A stretch of 64,000 nt of DNA, taken from Bacteroides cellulosilyticus (lineage in GTDB: Bacteria; Bacteroidota; Bacteroidia; Bacteroidales; Bacteroidaceae). The stretch is from contig NZ_CP081903.1 of NCBI RefSeq assembly GCF_020091405.1, forward strand, positions 4,712,501-4,776,500, written 5' to 3'. How positions within the stretch are numbered: the first letter of the stretch is position 1; each line of letters opens with the position of its first letter. The notes below the pieces were generated by a model. It was not told the DNA's origin. It saw only the letters and a list, made by a program, of their open reading frames with translations, and ran no database searches. Below are positions 39,921 to 49,972 of the stretch, one piece after another. The position numbers were made by a program, and so were the translations under genes.

Positions 39921-42050
39921 ATGAAATCTACTGATTCCGAACAAGAAGAAGTCGGTATGGAACTGGAACAGTACCGTACCCGGCTCGAACAGATGGTCGA
40001 AGAGAAATCCAGAGACCTGATTGCCATTCAGGAGAATCTGGAAGCAACCAATCGGCGGCAGGCACTGTTTATTAAGGTACTGCAAATACTTCAATTGGAA
40101 CCAGATATTCCCACAGCCATGAATATGGCACTTGCAGAAATCGGTCGTTATACCGGCGTTGATCGTTTGGCAACATGGGAAAACCACCTTGACGGAGTTA
40201 CGTACGGATGCACCAATGAATGGTGTAACGATGGTATTGAACCGGCCATAGATTACTTGCGGAGTATGACTATTGAAGCGGGGAAGCCTTGGTTCGACAT
40301 GCTCGAAGAAAACCAAATCATCTGTACGTCTGATATTTATTCACTCGATCCCTTTATTACTCAGATGCTTGAAATTCAGGGTGTAAAAGCTATTGCTGTT
40401 TTTCCTTTGTCACAGTTAGGGGTGCATTTCGGCTTCCTGTCATTCAACTTTTGCTGGAATAAGCAGTGGGACGAAAAAGATGTGGAACTAATGAGCCAAA
40501 TATCGCAAATTGTATCTACCGCTACGAAACGCTGGCAAGTAGAAACTTCCCTGCAATTGTCTCAGCGAACCATGCAAAAGGTATTGGATAATATCAATGC
40601 CAATATCTTTGTTTGTGATTATGATACACAGAAGGTGCTTTTTGCAAATAAGCCTTTCAGGGAAGAAGCCGGACAGGTTTCGGAAAATGCAGAATGCTGG
40701 AAAATGCTGAATGCAGGGTTGAATGGATTGTGTGCGCATTGCCCGAAACCACAGTTGCTCGATGCTGATCGCAAATTTACAGGTGTTCATTTCTGGGAAG
40801 ACTATAATCCAATTACCGAACGTTGGTATACCATCCAGAGTATGGCGATAAAATGGCTCGACGGACGATGGGCAATCATGGAATTGGCCACTGATATTAC
40901 TACTCGTAAGCAGGTGGAACTGGAGCTGATTCAGGCTAAGGAAAAAGCGGAGGAGTCGGATAGACTGAAATCAGCATTCCTTGCGAACATGAGCCATGAA
41001 ATACGCACTCCTTTGAATGCTATCGTGGGCTTTTCAAGTCTGCTTGCCGAAGCCGATGATGATGAGCGTGAATCGTACATGTCTCTGGTAGAGGAGAACA
41101 ACGAACTGCTGCTTAATCTTATTTCTGATATTTTGGATATTTCTAAAATTGAGGCCGGTACGGTAGAGCTTATTATAACAAGAGTGGATGTGGCCCGACT
41201 TTGCCGCGAAGTCATTTCCACCTGCTCGCATAAAAAACATGATGAGGCGGTGGTGTTACGTTTTGACGAAAGTTCACCTCAGATAATGGTTGATGCCGAT
41301 AAGAATCGAATTATGCAGGTACTTTCTAATTTCATAACCAACGCTTTGAAATTTACAGCCAAGGGATCGGTCACTCTTTCCTATAGGTTGGAAGATGACA
41401 GCCAGCTGCGTTTCTGTGTAACGGATACCGGTAAAGGTATTCCTGCTGAACAGCAGCATGAGATTTTCAGTCGTTTTGTAAAACTCGACTCTTTTTCACA
41501 GGGTGCCGGTCTTGGTTTGTCTATATGTCAGAGTTTGGTAGAGCGGATGGGAGGACAGATTGGAGTAAACTCACGTGAGGGAGAAGGTTCATGTTTCTGG
41601 TTTACACATCCATATACACTTGATGCCTCACTGGATCCGGATGCTGTAACAAAGGGTGGAGATCAAGTTATAAAGATCGTTTCAAGGAACTATAAACCTC
41701 TAATTCTGGTGGCTGAGGATATAGATAGTAACTACTTGTTGATCGAGGCGCTTCTCAGGAAGGATTACCGTCTGCTGAGAGCACATGACGGCAATGAAGC
41801 TATAGACCTTTTCAATACTCAAGCTCCTGATCTCATTTTTATGGATATGAAGATGCCGGGTATGAACGGGATAGATACAGTCGTTATGTTAAGGGAAGGC
41901 GGTGCTCAGGTGCCCATCATTGCACTTACGGCATTTGCTTATGACGATGATAGGGCATTGGCACTCAATGTGGGTTGCAATGACTTTTTGACCAAACCTG
42001 TTTCGCCACTCGAGTTACGCAGGATGGTCAGTAAATGGATAGAGAAATAA
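39921..42050 (+). CDS. Cytosolic hybrid histidine kinase (GAF-PAS-HisKA-HATPase-REC)
   Basis: Protein of 709 aa with no membrane segment. An N-terminal coiled coil (MELEQYRTRLEQMVEEKSRD) is followed by a GAF-like domain (~45-205; IGRYTGVDRLATWENHLDG, IAVFPLSQLGVHFGFLSFNF), then a PAS domain (~215-335; VLDNINANIFVCDYDTQKVL) with a CxxCP (LCAHCPKP) that could bind a metal. The HisKA domain has H359 in FLANMSHEIRTPLNAIVG. The HATPase has NFITNALKFT, DTGKGIP and GAGLGLSICQSLVERMGG. The receiver has D642 in LIFMDMKMPGMNG and LTKPVS. No DNA-binding output and no partner regulator is adjacent, so phosphotransfer must continue elsewhere. The signal is likely intracellular. Confidence 0.93.
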   Translation: MKSTDSEQEEVGMELEQYRTRLEQMVEEKSRDLIAIQENLEATNRRQALFIKVLQILQLEPDIPTAMNMALAEIGRYTGVDRLATWENHLDGVTYGCTNEWCNDGIEPAIDYLRSMTIEAGKPWFDMLEENQIICTSDIYSLDPFITQMLEIQGVKAIAVFPLSQLGVHFGFLSFNFCWNKQWDEKDVELMSQISQIVSTATKRWQVETSLQLSQRTMQKVLDNINANIFVCDYDTQKVLFANKPFREEAGQVSENAECWKMLNAGLNGLCAHCPKPQLLDADRKFTGVHFWEDYNPITERWYTIQSMAIKWLDGRWAIMELATDITTRKQVELELIQAKEKAEESDRLKSAFLANMSHEIRTPLNAIVGFSSLLAEADDDERESYMSLVEENNELLLNLISDILDISKIEAGTVELIITRVDVARLCREVISTCSHKKHDEAVVLRFDESSPQIMVDADKNRIMQVLSNFITNALKFTAKGSVTLSYRLEDDSQLRFCVTDTGKGIPAEQQHEIFSRFVKLDSFSQGAGLGLSICQSLVERMGGQIGVNSREGEGSCFWFTHPYTLDASLDPDAVTKGGDQVIKIVSRNYKPLILVAEDIDSNYLLIEALLRKDYRLLRAHDGNEAIDLFNTQAPDLIFMDMKMPGMNGIDTVVMLREGGAQVPIIALTAFAYDDDRALALNVGCNDFLTKPVSPLELRRMVSKWIEK

Positions 42051-42062
42051 GTTTTGGAAGTA

Positions 42063-42542
42063 TTATTCCATAGAAGACGCGTCAAATGACAAAGGCAGCA
42101 AAGCGCCTACACTCTTCATTTCGTAAATACCCTTTTTCCCGAAGAGTAAAATGCGCATCGGTTGTTTGAAGCGTTTTTCAGTTTCAAGCATCACTTGACG
42201 GCATGCACCACAGGGTGGAATCGGATCATCCAAAAAATTCCGTTCATTGCGTGCGGCAATGGCAAGTGTTTCTACTGCCTGATCGGGATATTGGGAGTTT
42301 GCATAAAACAGGGTAGTACGTTCGGCACAAAGTCCCGATGGATAAGCTGCGTTTTCTTGATTGGTACCTGTGACAACTGTACCATTTGCCAAACGTGCAG
42401 CGGCACCCACGGAGAAGTGTGAGTAGGGGGCATAACTGCGTTGGGTAGCTTCGCATGCGGCATCCATCAGTTGGCGGTCAGCATCACTTAATTCATTATA
42501 ATCGTATATTTTAATGTCAATTTGTAAGGTCAAATCTTTCAT
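42063..42542 (-). CDS. cdd: Cytidine deaminase
   Basis: Zinc enzyme of 159 aa that deaminates cytidine and deoxycytidine to uridine in pyrimidine salvage. It has the small homotetrameric layout: RSYAPYSHFSVGAAARLANG, the catalytic CAER (GLCAERTTLFYANSQ) with Cys and Glu, and the PCGACRQVM pair of zinc cysteines. The C-terminus contains RILLFGKKGIYEMKSVGALLPLSF. It converges on the hybrid kinase with a 12-base gap. Single gene. Confidence 0.95.
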   Translation of the reverse strand: MKDLTLQIDIKIYDYNELSDADRQLMDAACEATQRSYAPYSHFSVGAAARLANGTVVTGTNQENAAYPSGLCAERTTLFYANSQYPDQAVETLAIAARNERNFLDDPIPPCGACRQVMLETEKRFKQPMRILLFGKKGIYEMKSVGALLPLSFDASSME

Positions 42543-42640
42543 AAGGCAGTGATGTATATTGTAATTAATGTTACAAAGTTAGAAAAGAGATTGGTAATTC
42601 CAATTCTTTTTAAGATTTTTGTACCTCAACTTTTACTGAT

Positions 42641-43567
42641 ATGAATAGAATTAACGCTATCAGACTCACTGCGATCCTGGCACTTCTGGTTTGTACCGTT
42701 GCCGCCCAGGCGCAGCGCCGGAATACCCGTTACGTGGAATATATAGAGAAGTATGCTCCGCTTGCCGTACAACAAATGAAGGAACACAAGATACCTGCTA
42801 GTATTACCCTGGCACAAGGGCTTCTTGAAAGCGGTGCCGGACAGAGCGCACTGGCACGCAAAAGTAATAATCATTTCGGCATTAAATGCGGTAGTAACTG
42901 GCATGGACGTACAGTGCGTCATGATGATGATGCCCGCAATGAATGTTTTCGTGCATACAGCAATCCCAGGGACTCTTATGAAGATCACTCCGCTTTTCTG
43001 AAACGGGGCGCGCGTTACGCTTTCCTGTTTGATCTGAAAGTTACAGATTATAAAGGTTGGGCACGTGGTCTGAAGAAAGCCGGATATGCAACTGATCCCT
43101 CTTATGCTAACCGACTGATAACAATCATAGAGGATTATGATCTTTATAAGTATGACAGTCGTGGCATGAGTAAGCGTGAAGCCCGTAAGTGGGCAAAGGA
43201 ATTGAAGAAGAAACCCTGGCTGGCTAATCCGCATCAGGTATATATAGCTAATGACATAGCTTATGTTGTAGCTCGTGATGGCGATACTTTCCGTTTTCTG
43301 GGTAAGGAATTCGATATCAGTTGGAAGAAACTGGTGAAGTATAATGATTTGCATAAGGATTATACATTGGAAGCGGGTGATATTATCTATTTGAAAAGTA
43401 AGAAAAAGAAAGCCTCTAAGCCACATACAGTTTACATTGTGAAAGATGGTGATTCCATGCATACCATTTCACAAAAATATGGTATACGGTTGAAGAACCT
43501 GTATAAGATGAATCGGAAAGATGATGAATATATACCGGAAGTAGGTGACAGATTAAGATTAAGATAA
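42641..43567 (+). CDS. Secreted glucosaminidase with two LysM domains
   Basis: Protein of 308 aa. A signal peptide (LTAILALLVCTVAAQAQ) is followed by a GH73-type N-acetylglucosaminidase domain at ~30-165 (ITLAQGLLESGAGQSALARK, NNHFGIKCGSNWHG, then AFLKRGARYAFLF, with Glu in the LLESGAG motif as catalytic acid). Two LysM modules follow, at ~205-250 (AYVVARDGDTFRFLGKEFDI) and ~262-308 (VYIVKDGDSMHTISQKYGIR). It cleaves glycan strands of peptidoglycan, with LysM anchoring it to the wall. A long hairpin terminator follows 9 bases after the stop. Confidence 0.93.
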   Translation: MNRINAIRLTAILALLVCTVAAQAQRRNTRYVEYIEKYAPLAVQQMKEHKIPASITLAQGLLESGAGQSALARKSNNHFGIKCGSNWHGRTVRHDDDARNECFRAYSNPRDSYEDHSAFLKRGARYAFLFDLKVTDYKGWARGLKKAGYATDPSYANRLITIIEDYDLYKYDSRGMSKREARKWAKELKKKPWLANPHQVYIANDIAYVVARDGDTFRFLGKEFDISWKKLVKYNDLHKDYTLEAGDIIYLKSKKKKASKPHTVYIVKDGDSMHTISQKYGIRLKNLYKMNRKDDEYIPEVGDRLRLR

Positions 43568-43576
43568 AATAGATTG

Positions 43577-43622
43577 CATATACTAAAAATGACCGCTCAT
43601 AAGCGGTCATTTTTAGTATATG
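43577..43622. terminator. Perfect 21-bp hairpin terminator with CATA loop
   Basis: Arms 43577-43597 and 43602-43622 are fully complementary and include AAAAATGACCGCT and AGCGGTCATTTTT, so each strand carries an internal T run. Ends the glucosaminidase transcript. Confidence 0.8.
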
Positions 43623-43681
43623 GCAGAGACTTGTAACAGAAATATAATTTGCTTGTAACCGGAAAGTCCTTCTCTTGGGCA

Positions 43682-43689
43682 TACTTTTG
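43682..43689 (+). promoter_or_regulatory. -7 promoter box for the ECF sigma/FecR pair
   Basis: TACTTTTG, a TAnnTTTG match, 25 bases before the ATG at 43715. Confidence 0.5.
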
Positions 43690-43714
43690 CATTTTCTTTT
43701 AAAATATTCCGATT

Positions 43715-44275
43715 ATGGCGACAGGTGACTCTTTTTACGAGGACGAGTACTTGCTTTCCTTGCTCAGACAAGGCAGTCAAGATGCATTTACGCAGATATA
43801 TAATAAGTACTATTCTATGCTATACTCCTTGTCTTGCAGGTATTTGCAAGACAGAGAACTTGCTGAAGACGTGGTTCAGCAGGTATATTTGCGCTTATGG
43901 GAATCCCGTTCTTCTGTTTGCATTACGGTGAGTCTGAAAAATTACCTTTATACAATGGCGAAGAATCATGTTCTGAATATGATTCGTGATAAAAATGAAT
44001 GGATAGTCAGGCAATATGAAAACATCCAGCAAGAAAATGATATTGTAGACGATGGTTTGCAGGAAAAGCTGGAGGAAGAAAGAAAACTGAGTTGCTTCTA
44101 CCGGGCTGTGAAGCAATTGCCGGGAGCTAAGCGGGAGATATGTTTGCTGAAGATATATGAAGGGTTGAATAATCAAGAGATAGCTCATAAACTGAATATA
44201 CCTGTGGGAACAGTGAAGAACTATTATACACAATCCATACAGTTATTGAAATACTACCTCAAAGAATTATATTGA
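43715..44275 (+). CDS. RNA polymerase ECF-type sigma factor (SusC/FecR-linked)
   Basis: Protein of 186 aa. Region 2 is FTQIYNKYYSMLYSLSCRYL with AEDVVQQVYLRLWESR; region 4 is LPGAKREICLLKIYEGLNNQ with EIAHKLNIPVGTVKNYYTQS. It belongs to the Bacteroidetes ECF group that pairs with FecR anti-sigmas and activates the adjacent susC-susD operon when substrate docks on the receptor. The stop overlaps the FecR start by 4 bases. Confidence 0.95.
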   Translation: MATGDSFYEDEYLLSLLRQGSQDAFTQIYNKYYSMLYSLSCRYLQDRELAEDVVQQVYLRLWESRSSVCITVSLKNYLYTMAKNHVLNMIRDKNEWIVRQYENIQQENDIVDDGLQEKLEEERKLSCFYRAVKQLPGAKREICLLKIYEGLNNQEIAHKLNIPVGTVKNYYTQSIQLLKYYLKELY

Positions 44276-45252
44276 TGAATGCAATAAAAGATGTAATGAT
44301 GAATAAGGTACTTGCTGGTGAAGCCGGTAAGGAAAAGGCACGGGAGTGGGGACGTTGGCTGGCTACGAATGAAGGGCAGGCGTATCTTGCTGCGCAAATG
44401 GATGCCGATTTCTTTGAGGAAAGAGAAAATATGGATGATGGTGTCTGTGAAGAATTCCGTAAAAGGGTATTCTGCAATCTGCAAAAGAAAATTTCGAGAA
44501 GACGTTTTGCCGGACTAACTCTAAAAGTGGTAGCGGTGGTGGTACCCGTTGCAGCTGTTATAGCCATATTACTCTATCTTAATACGCAGGTTTCTCTTTT
44601 TGAACCTCCGTTTTACCAGGATATCCATGTGGCGAAGGGAGAACGGATGCAAATAGCTTTTCAGGATGGTACCCGTGTTTACTTGTATCCCGGTTCCCGT
44701 CTTTGTTATCCAGATAAATTCGGTCTGACGGAGCGTAGGGTGACTTTGGATGGGGAAGCTTATTTTGAGGTGAGCAAGAATTCTCACAGACCCTTCATTG
44801 TTGATTTGGATAAAGCTTCTATCCGAGTGACAGGAACTTCTTTTCATTTGCAGGCCTATGCTTGCGAACCGGACATCATAGTTGAACTGGATGAAGGGCA
44901 GGTAGATTTACTTTATGGTGACCGGCAAGAATACTCTTTGCGTCCGGGCGAATCACTTATATATAATAAGGTGAAAAACGCTTGTATGCTTCAATTACAG
45001 GAAGGAGTAAGCGGGCTTATTCGTTGGAAAGAACAGGAGATCGATTTCCGGAATACTCCGATGAAGGAAGTGCTGAAAGAATTGGATTTGCATTACGGTG
45101 TCCCTTTCTGTGTCGGAGATACGGTTGTCTATCAGTATTCTTATACTTTTTGCGTGAAGAAAGCCTCTTTGGAAGAAGTGATGGAGACACTTGAAATAAT
45201 CTCTCCTGTCCGTTTTCAGAAGGGAGATACCATCCGGGTACGAATGAAATAG
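44272..45252 (+). CDS. FecR-family anti-sigma factor
   Basis: Protein of 326 aa: a cytosolic sigma-binding part (residues 1-80), one membrane helix at about 83-102 (KVVAVVVPVAAVIAILLYL), the FecR beta domain (VAKGERMQIAFQDGTRVYLY, YPDKFGLTERRVTLDGEAYF, VTGTSFHLQAYACE) and a C-terminal DUF4974 module (QEIDFRNTPMKEVLKELDLH, ASLEEVMETLEIISPVRFQK). It holds the ECF factor until the STN domain of the SusC receptor contacts its periplasmic side. It is 112 bases upstream of the receptor gene. Confidence 0.95.
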   Translation: MMNAIKDVMMNKVLAGEAGKEKAREWGRWLATNEGQAYLAAQMDADFFEERENMDDGVCEEFRKRVFCNLQKKISRRRFAGLTLKVVAVVVPVAAVIAILLYLNTQVSLFEPPFYQDIHVAKGERMQIAFQDGTRVYLYPGSRLCYPDKFGLTERRVTLDGEAYFEVSKNSHRPFIVDLDKASIRVTGTSFHLQAYACEPDIIVELDEGQVDLLYGDRQEYSLRPGESLIYNKVKNACMLQLQEGVSGLIRWKEQEIDFRNTPMKEVLKELDLHYGVPFCVGDTVVYQYSYTFCVKKASLEEVMETLEIISPVRFQKGDTIRVRMK

Positions 45253-45364
45253 CATTGACATGTAAAAGACATGTTCCCGTTATACACTTTAGCTTACCCT
45301 TTGTGTCAATAGTACGTATAAAGATCATATTGAATTAATTTCATTAATCATTTAACGTATAAAA

Positions 45365-48300
45365 ATGAAACGAGGTATTTTGATTGTTTTAATGGCTTTT
45401 CTGGGCTTGACTTCTGTTATGGCTGCTCAGAAAGTAACTCTGAAGTGTAGGGAAGTTGCCTTAAAGGAAATTTTCGCCAGAATTACGAAACAGACAGGGC
45501 TGACGGTAGCCTATAGTTCGCAGGTGCTTAATGTAGATACAAAAATCAGTATTGAGACAGAGAATGCGGAAATTGCAGAAGTCTTGGAGAAATTGCTACC
45601 CGCTACAATAGGGTATAAGATCGAAAACAATTCAATTCTGATATTCAAAAAAGAAGTTTCCAAGAAAGCTTCTACAATCAGGATGAAGGGAATTGTTTTT
45701 GATAAGAAGACGCGGGAACGGTTGGCAGGCGTAACACTGGTTTTGAATGATAATCCATCCGTAGGTACCATTACCGATATAGATGGAGTGTTTCAAATAA
45801 CTGCTGCCCAGGGGAGCAAGTTGAAAGTGTCCTATATAGGATATGAAACGCAGCTGGTTGCTATAAGTCCGGTCGATGAATTGAAAGTGGAACTTGATCA
45901 GGATAACTTCAAATTGGATGAGGTTGTGGTAACAGGCCAGGGGGCTGAGGTGCAAAAACGCCGGTTATCATCGAATGTAACCACTGTCAGCAGTAAGGAA
46001 CTGGAACGTATGAAACAGGGGCGTATAGACCAGGTGTTGCAAAATGCTCTCCCCAATGTGCAGATAACGATGTCCAGCGGTCAGGCAGGTGCAACTTCAC
46101 TGGTAAAGTCAAGAGGTCTATCTTCTGCTTTCTCTAACTCTACTCCCGTGATTTATGTAGACGGAGTGCGTGTGGATAATATGAACACAGGTGCAACTTT
46201 GAATAACTCATTAAGCGGAAACAGTGCAGTGACCGGTTCTATCGGTGATATTCCGATGGAGAATATCGATCACATTGAGTATGTGACGGGTGGTGCGGCT
46301 ACTACCCTCTATGGTTCAGATGCGGCCAATGGCGTTATTCAGATTTTTACAAAGAAAGGAGCAGAGCAGAAGACTACGTTCTTTGCCGAAACTCAATTGG
46401 AGGCGGATATTGCTTCTTCCCAGTTTTATCATTTTAAACGTACCAAAGAGCTGTTGCATCAGATAGGATTCACACAGAAGTACCGTATCGGCTTTGACGG
46501 TGGAACAGAGAAGTTCGGTTATAGTTTTGGCGGCAGCATGAGTAACGGTACGGGGACTCTGATAAAGAATGGTAACGAGGATCGTAAATATGACTTGCGT
46601 TTCGGTTCAAGAATGAAATTCAATGAACAGTTTGAATATCAGAATTCATTTGGTATGGTGATAGAAGACTTTGCGAGAAGCCGCAATGGTAACCAGGGAG
46701 GATATACCGGATTATGGTTTACGGAAGGCGCTGCGGCTACCAATTTCAGGTATACGGATGCAGCGGGCGAACTGGTGAATTATGGCGCTGATCTGGACGC
46801 TTTGGATGACTATACTTTTGCTCAGATGAAGGCTTTTGTTACGAAAGCAGAGGCATTGCAAAACAACCGTGAGTCCGTAAAGCGTTTTCAGACTTCCCAA
46901 TCTCTGAGCTATGCTCCTCTGGCTAATCTGACTTTCAAAGGGGTATTAGGAGTAGATTATCGATTGAATACCAATAAGAACATCATAACTAATGAATATC
47001 TGATTCACACCCAACAGAAGCCGGAAGGAACTTCAGATGCAGGCAGTATCTCCAACTTCGACCGCAACTATTTCGGTCTGACTTTGGATTTGAACGGACA
47101 GCATAAATATCGTTATAAAGATGTTTTTAGTCTGATCTTTACGGCAGGCTTCCAGTTCTTTAGCACTTATGACCACCAGTCGGTATATAATGGAACAAAC
47201 GTACGTGATGGTGCCCAGATAATAGAGGGTGCGGGAACGTTAACTTCTAATGAATGGCTAAGCTATCTGTATAATTACGGTTACTTTATTCAGGAAAATA
47301 TCGGTTTCCTGGACCGCTATTATATTGATTTGGGATTGCGTTCGGACTATAATACTGCTTTTGGTGACAATGTAGGCTGGCAGTATTATCCCAAAGTAGG
47401 ACTTTCTTATATTCTCTCTGAAGAACCTTTTATGCAGAGACTGAAAGAGAATAATCTTGTAAGCAGTTTCCGTATTCTGGCCAATTATGGTATTGCCGGT
47501 AGTTATCCTCCTGCTTTTGAATATCAACGTACTGTGGCATTCAATTCTTTCCAGGGAGGGCAAGCCGCTTCTTTTGGTAAATATGGAAATCCGAATCTGG
47601 CACCTGAAAAGAAACATTCGTATGAAGCCGGTTTTAATGCTGTGCTTTTCAATCGTGTATTGAATTTGGGATTTACTTATTATTATGCTCTGACCAAAGA
47701 CGCTCTTTTCAGTATCCCGTCCCTCCCTTCATCCGGTCAGTCTGCCAACTATTTGTCTAATGTCGGTGAAATAGAGAATAAAGGTATTGAATTGAGCCTA
47801 GGGCTGCAATTAGTGGATACAAAAGATTGGAATGTTCGCCTGAATGCATCTTATAATACGAATCATAATAAAGTATTGAGTATTGGTAATGCAGTGCCTT
47901 TTGCTATTGGCGGTTTCTCTTCGCGAACGGTTCAAACGGTGGTAGCTGAAGGAGAACCGGTAGGTTTCATCCGTGGTTATAAGGCCGTACTGAATCCGGA
48001 TAACTCACTGAAGGAAATTCTGCCTTTACAGAATCTGGGCTCTACACTTCCTACAGCTTATGGTAACTTCTCTTTGTCGGTAAGTTATAAGAATCTTTCG
48101 TTCATGCTCAGCGGTGATTATCAATATGGAGCTTATGTACATTCGTTCGACCGCCAGTTCCGTTTCTCAAAGGGTCTGAAAGACGATGCTATTCCAGAGA
48201 AAGCACTGGAAGGACTTGACCAGGGTGCTAACTGGCTTAATTTCACTAACTTTTTCGTAGAGAAATCAGATTTCCTGAAAATCAGGAATATCGGAATAGC

Positions 48301-48508
48301 TTATGATTATAAGCCGAAGAAGTATCTGAAATCAGTCAATCTGGCTTTCAATGTTTATAATCCGTTTGCCTTTACAGCCTCATCGGTAGACCCGGAAGCT
48401 GCCTTGGCAGGTGCCCGTTCGCAAGGTGCAGTAGCGGTGGGTGGATTGAACTACTCTTCTTATTCCACTCCCCGTCAGTACGTGGGAACGATACGTGTCT
48501 CTTTTTAA
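45365..48508 (+). CDS. SusC/RagA-type TonB-dependent receptor with STN signalling domain
   Basis: Protein of 1047 aa. Signal peptide (GILIVLMAFLGLTSVMAAQ); STN/secretin-like signalling domain at ~22-95 (LKCREVALKEIFARITKQTG, LLPATIGYKIENNSILIF); carboxypeptidase-like domain at ~107-185 (GIVFDKKTRERLAGVTLVLN, LKVSYIGYETQLV); TonB-box region LDEVVVTGQGAE; plug (GAATTLYGSDAANGVIQIFT); and a large barrel ending YVGTIRVSF. The plug keeps the SusC-type QVLQNALPNVQITMSSGQAG and KSRGLSS stretches. It imports a ligand captured by the following SusD and relays occupancy to FecR. Confidence 0.95.
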   Translation: MKRGILIVLMAFLGLTSVMAAQKVTLKCREVALKEIFARITKQTGLTVAYSSQVLNVDTKISIETENAEIAEVLEKLLPATIGYKIENNSILIFKKEVSKKASTIRMKGIVFDKKTRERLAGVTLVLNDNPSVGTITDIDGVFQITAAQGSKLKVSYIGYETQLVAISPVDELKVELDQDNFKLDEVVVTGQGAEVQKRRLSSNVTTVSSKELERMKQGRIDQVLQNALPNVQITMSSGQAGATSLVKSRGLSSAFSNSTPVIYVDGVRVDNMNTGATLNNSLSGNSAVTGSIGDIPMENIDHIEYVTGGAATTLYGSDAANGVIQIFTKKGAEQKTTFFAETQLEADIASSQFYHFKRTKELLHQIGFTQKYRIGFDGGTEKFGYSFGGSMSNGTGTLIKNGNEDRKYDLRFGSRMKFNEQFEYQNSFGMVIEDFARSRNGNQGGYTGLWFTEGAAATNFRYTDAAGELVNYGADLDALDDYTFAQMKAFVTKAEALQNNRESVKRFQTSQSLSYAPLANLTFKGVLGVDYRLNTNKNIITNEYLIHTQQKPEGTSDAGSISNFDRNYFGLTLDLNGQHKYRYKDVFSLIFTAGFQFFSTYDHQSVYNGTNVRDGAQIIEGAGTLTSNEWLSYLYNYGYFIQENIGFLDRYYIDLGLRSDYNTAFGDNVGWQYYPKVGLSYILSEEPFMQRLKENNLVSSFRILANYGIAGSYPPAFEYQRTVAFNSFQGGQAASFGKYGNPNLAPEKKHSYEAGFNAVLFNRVLNLGFTYYYALTKDALFSIPSLPSSGQSANYLSNVGEIENKGIELSLGLQLVDTKDWNVRLNASYNTNHNKVLSIGNAVPFAIGGFSSRTVQTVVAEGEPVGFIRGYKAVLNPDNSLKEILPLQNLGSTLPTAYGNFSLSVSYKNLSFMLSGDYQYGAYVHSFDRQFRFSKGLKDDAIPEKALEGLDQGANWLNFTNFFVEKSDFLKIRNIGIAYDYKPKKYLKSVNLAFNVYNPFAFTASSVDPEAALAGARSQGAVAVGGLNYSSYSTPRQYVGTIRVSF

Positions 48509-48539
48509 TCATTGGTTTAACTCGTAAATAAATATAGAT

Positions 48540-49967
48540 ATGAACATTAAGAATTATATATTGATAGCTTCTCTGGCTTGTGCCTGTTCGTCTTGTGAAC
48601 TTTTACAACCGAATGAGATCATTAATCCGAATGTAGATGAAGATACATTTCTGAAGACTCCTAATGCCATGAGTACTTGGGTGAACGGAGCCAACCGTTC
48701 GTTTGCCACGATTATCGGTTCGTATGTGGAATTGACTGAAATACTCTCCGATAATTATTTTAATAACTATAGCCAGAGTAGTAAGGTTTTCGATTTTCCC
48801 ACTATCCTGTATACGGATATAGATGTAACCAATTTGCAGCGTCACGTAGGTACATTGCGGGAAACGGCGATCCAGGGATTAGAAGTAGTGGCTAAGGCCG
48901 ATGCAACTACTACAGATGAACAACGCTATAATCTCTATTATATCAAGGGATATTCTTATCTCCTGGCAGGAGAATATTTCCGGGCGCTCCCTGTTGAAAA
49001 CGGGGGAGAGATAAAGGGCTGGAAGGAGAACCTGAATCTGGCTATCTCTACATTTACGGAGGCTCTGAAATTTACAAGTGATACGGATGAAACAGCATTT
49101 ATCAACACCTTGATAGCCCGTGCCTATTATCGGCTCGGAGATAAAGTAAATGCAGTGAAGTATGCCAGCAATGTCTTGACGTTGTCGACGGATTTCACAA
49201 AACAGGTGACATTTGATGGGGAGAATAATGTGATAAGTTCTATTCAAGGATATATTTATGGCACCAATTTCCAACCACTGCCTCGTTTGGATTTCCTTGA
49301 TCCGAAATATTTTCAGACTAAGGCAAAAGAGGCACGTCCTATCTGTATTGCCAAAGCGGAAGAACCCTATTTGATTTTGGCTGAAGCAGCTTTAGCTGAC
49401 AACGATGTAAACGGAGCAAAAGGTTTTCTGAAAACATTGTTGAGGCTTGTTAACAATCGTCCGGTAGCAACAGATATTAATGATCAGTTGGAAGGACGTT
49501 ATAACGGAGGGTATAAAGAATATCCTAACAGTTCGGAATACCGGGTAGCCGCATCTTCCGAGGATGAATTCAGGAGCGGACTTGTGCTCGACCGTCAGTC
49601 ACCTCATTTAATTTCTGTTCCTTATATTTCCGGTACTTCCGTTACAGAAGAAATGATTGATGCCCCAACCACAGTCGATGGGCTTTTAGAAGTTCTTTAT
49701 CTGATGCGACAAGAAATCTTTATGGCAGAAGGCAGACGTGCAGCCGACTTGGGCATTCGTTTTCCGGTATGTGAAACGGAAGCTGCAAATACACCTTCGG
49801 CAGCAGAATATACCACTGCACAAATTCCTTCTTTCATTCCTTTGAATCAGGATATGGATGCTTTTGAGATGGATAAGGAAGCGAAAACGGTTGTGATTAA
49901 ATATAATATGAATCGGATTATCGTACAAAATAAATCTTCGGAATATGTAGCACCTTTCTTCAATTAA
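48540..49967 (+). CDS. SusD/RagB-family outer-membrane lipoprotein
   Basis: Protein of 475 aa. Lipoprotein signal IASLACACSSCELL with several candidate Cys residues near residue 17-20. The alpha/TPR scaffold of the family is visible (YNLYYIKGYSYLLAGEYFRA, FINTLIARAYYRLGDKVNAV, EEPYLILAEAALADNDVNGA, EVLYLMRQEIFMAEGRRAADL). It caps the SusC barrel and binds the ligand. No glycoside hydrolase, lyase, sulfatase or peptidase follows, so the ligand cannot be guessed; the next genes downstream are decayed. Confidence 0.92.
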   Translation: MNIKNYILIASLACACSSCELLQPNEIINPNVDEDTFLKTPNAMSTWVNGANRSFATIIGSYVELTEILSDNYFNNYSQSSKVFDFPTILYTDIDVTNLQRHVGTLRETAIQGLEVVAKADATTTDEQRYNLYYIKGYSYLLAGEYFRALPVENGGEIKGWKENLNLAISTFTEALKFTSDTDETAFINTLIARAYYRLGDKVNAVKYASNVLTLSTDFTKQVTFDGENNVISSIQGYIYGTNFQPLPRLDFLDPKYFQTKAKEARPICIAKAEEPYLILAEAALADNDVNGAKGFLKTLLRLVNNRPVATDINDQLEGRYNGGYKEYPNSSEYRVAASSEDEFRSGLVLDRQSPHLISVPYISGTSVTEEMIDAPTTVDGLLEVLYLMRQEIFMAEGRRAADLGIRFPVCETEAANTPSAAEYTTAQIPSFIPLNQDMDAFEMDKEAKTVVIKYNMNRIIVQNKSSEYVAPFFN

Positions 49968-49972
49968 ATAAT

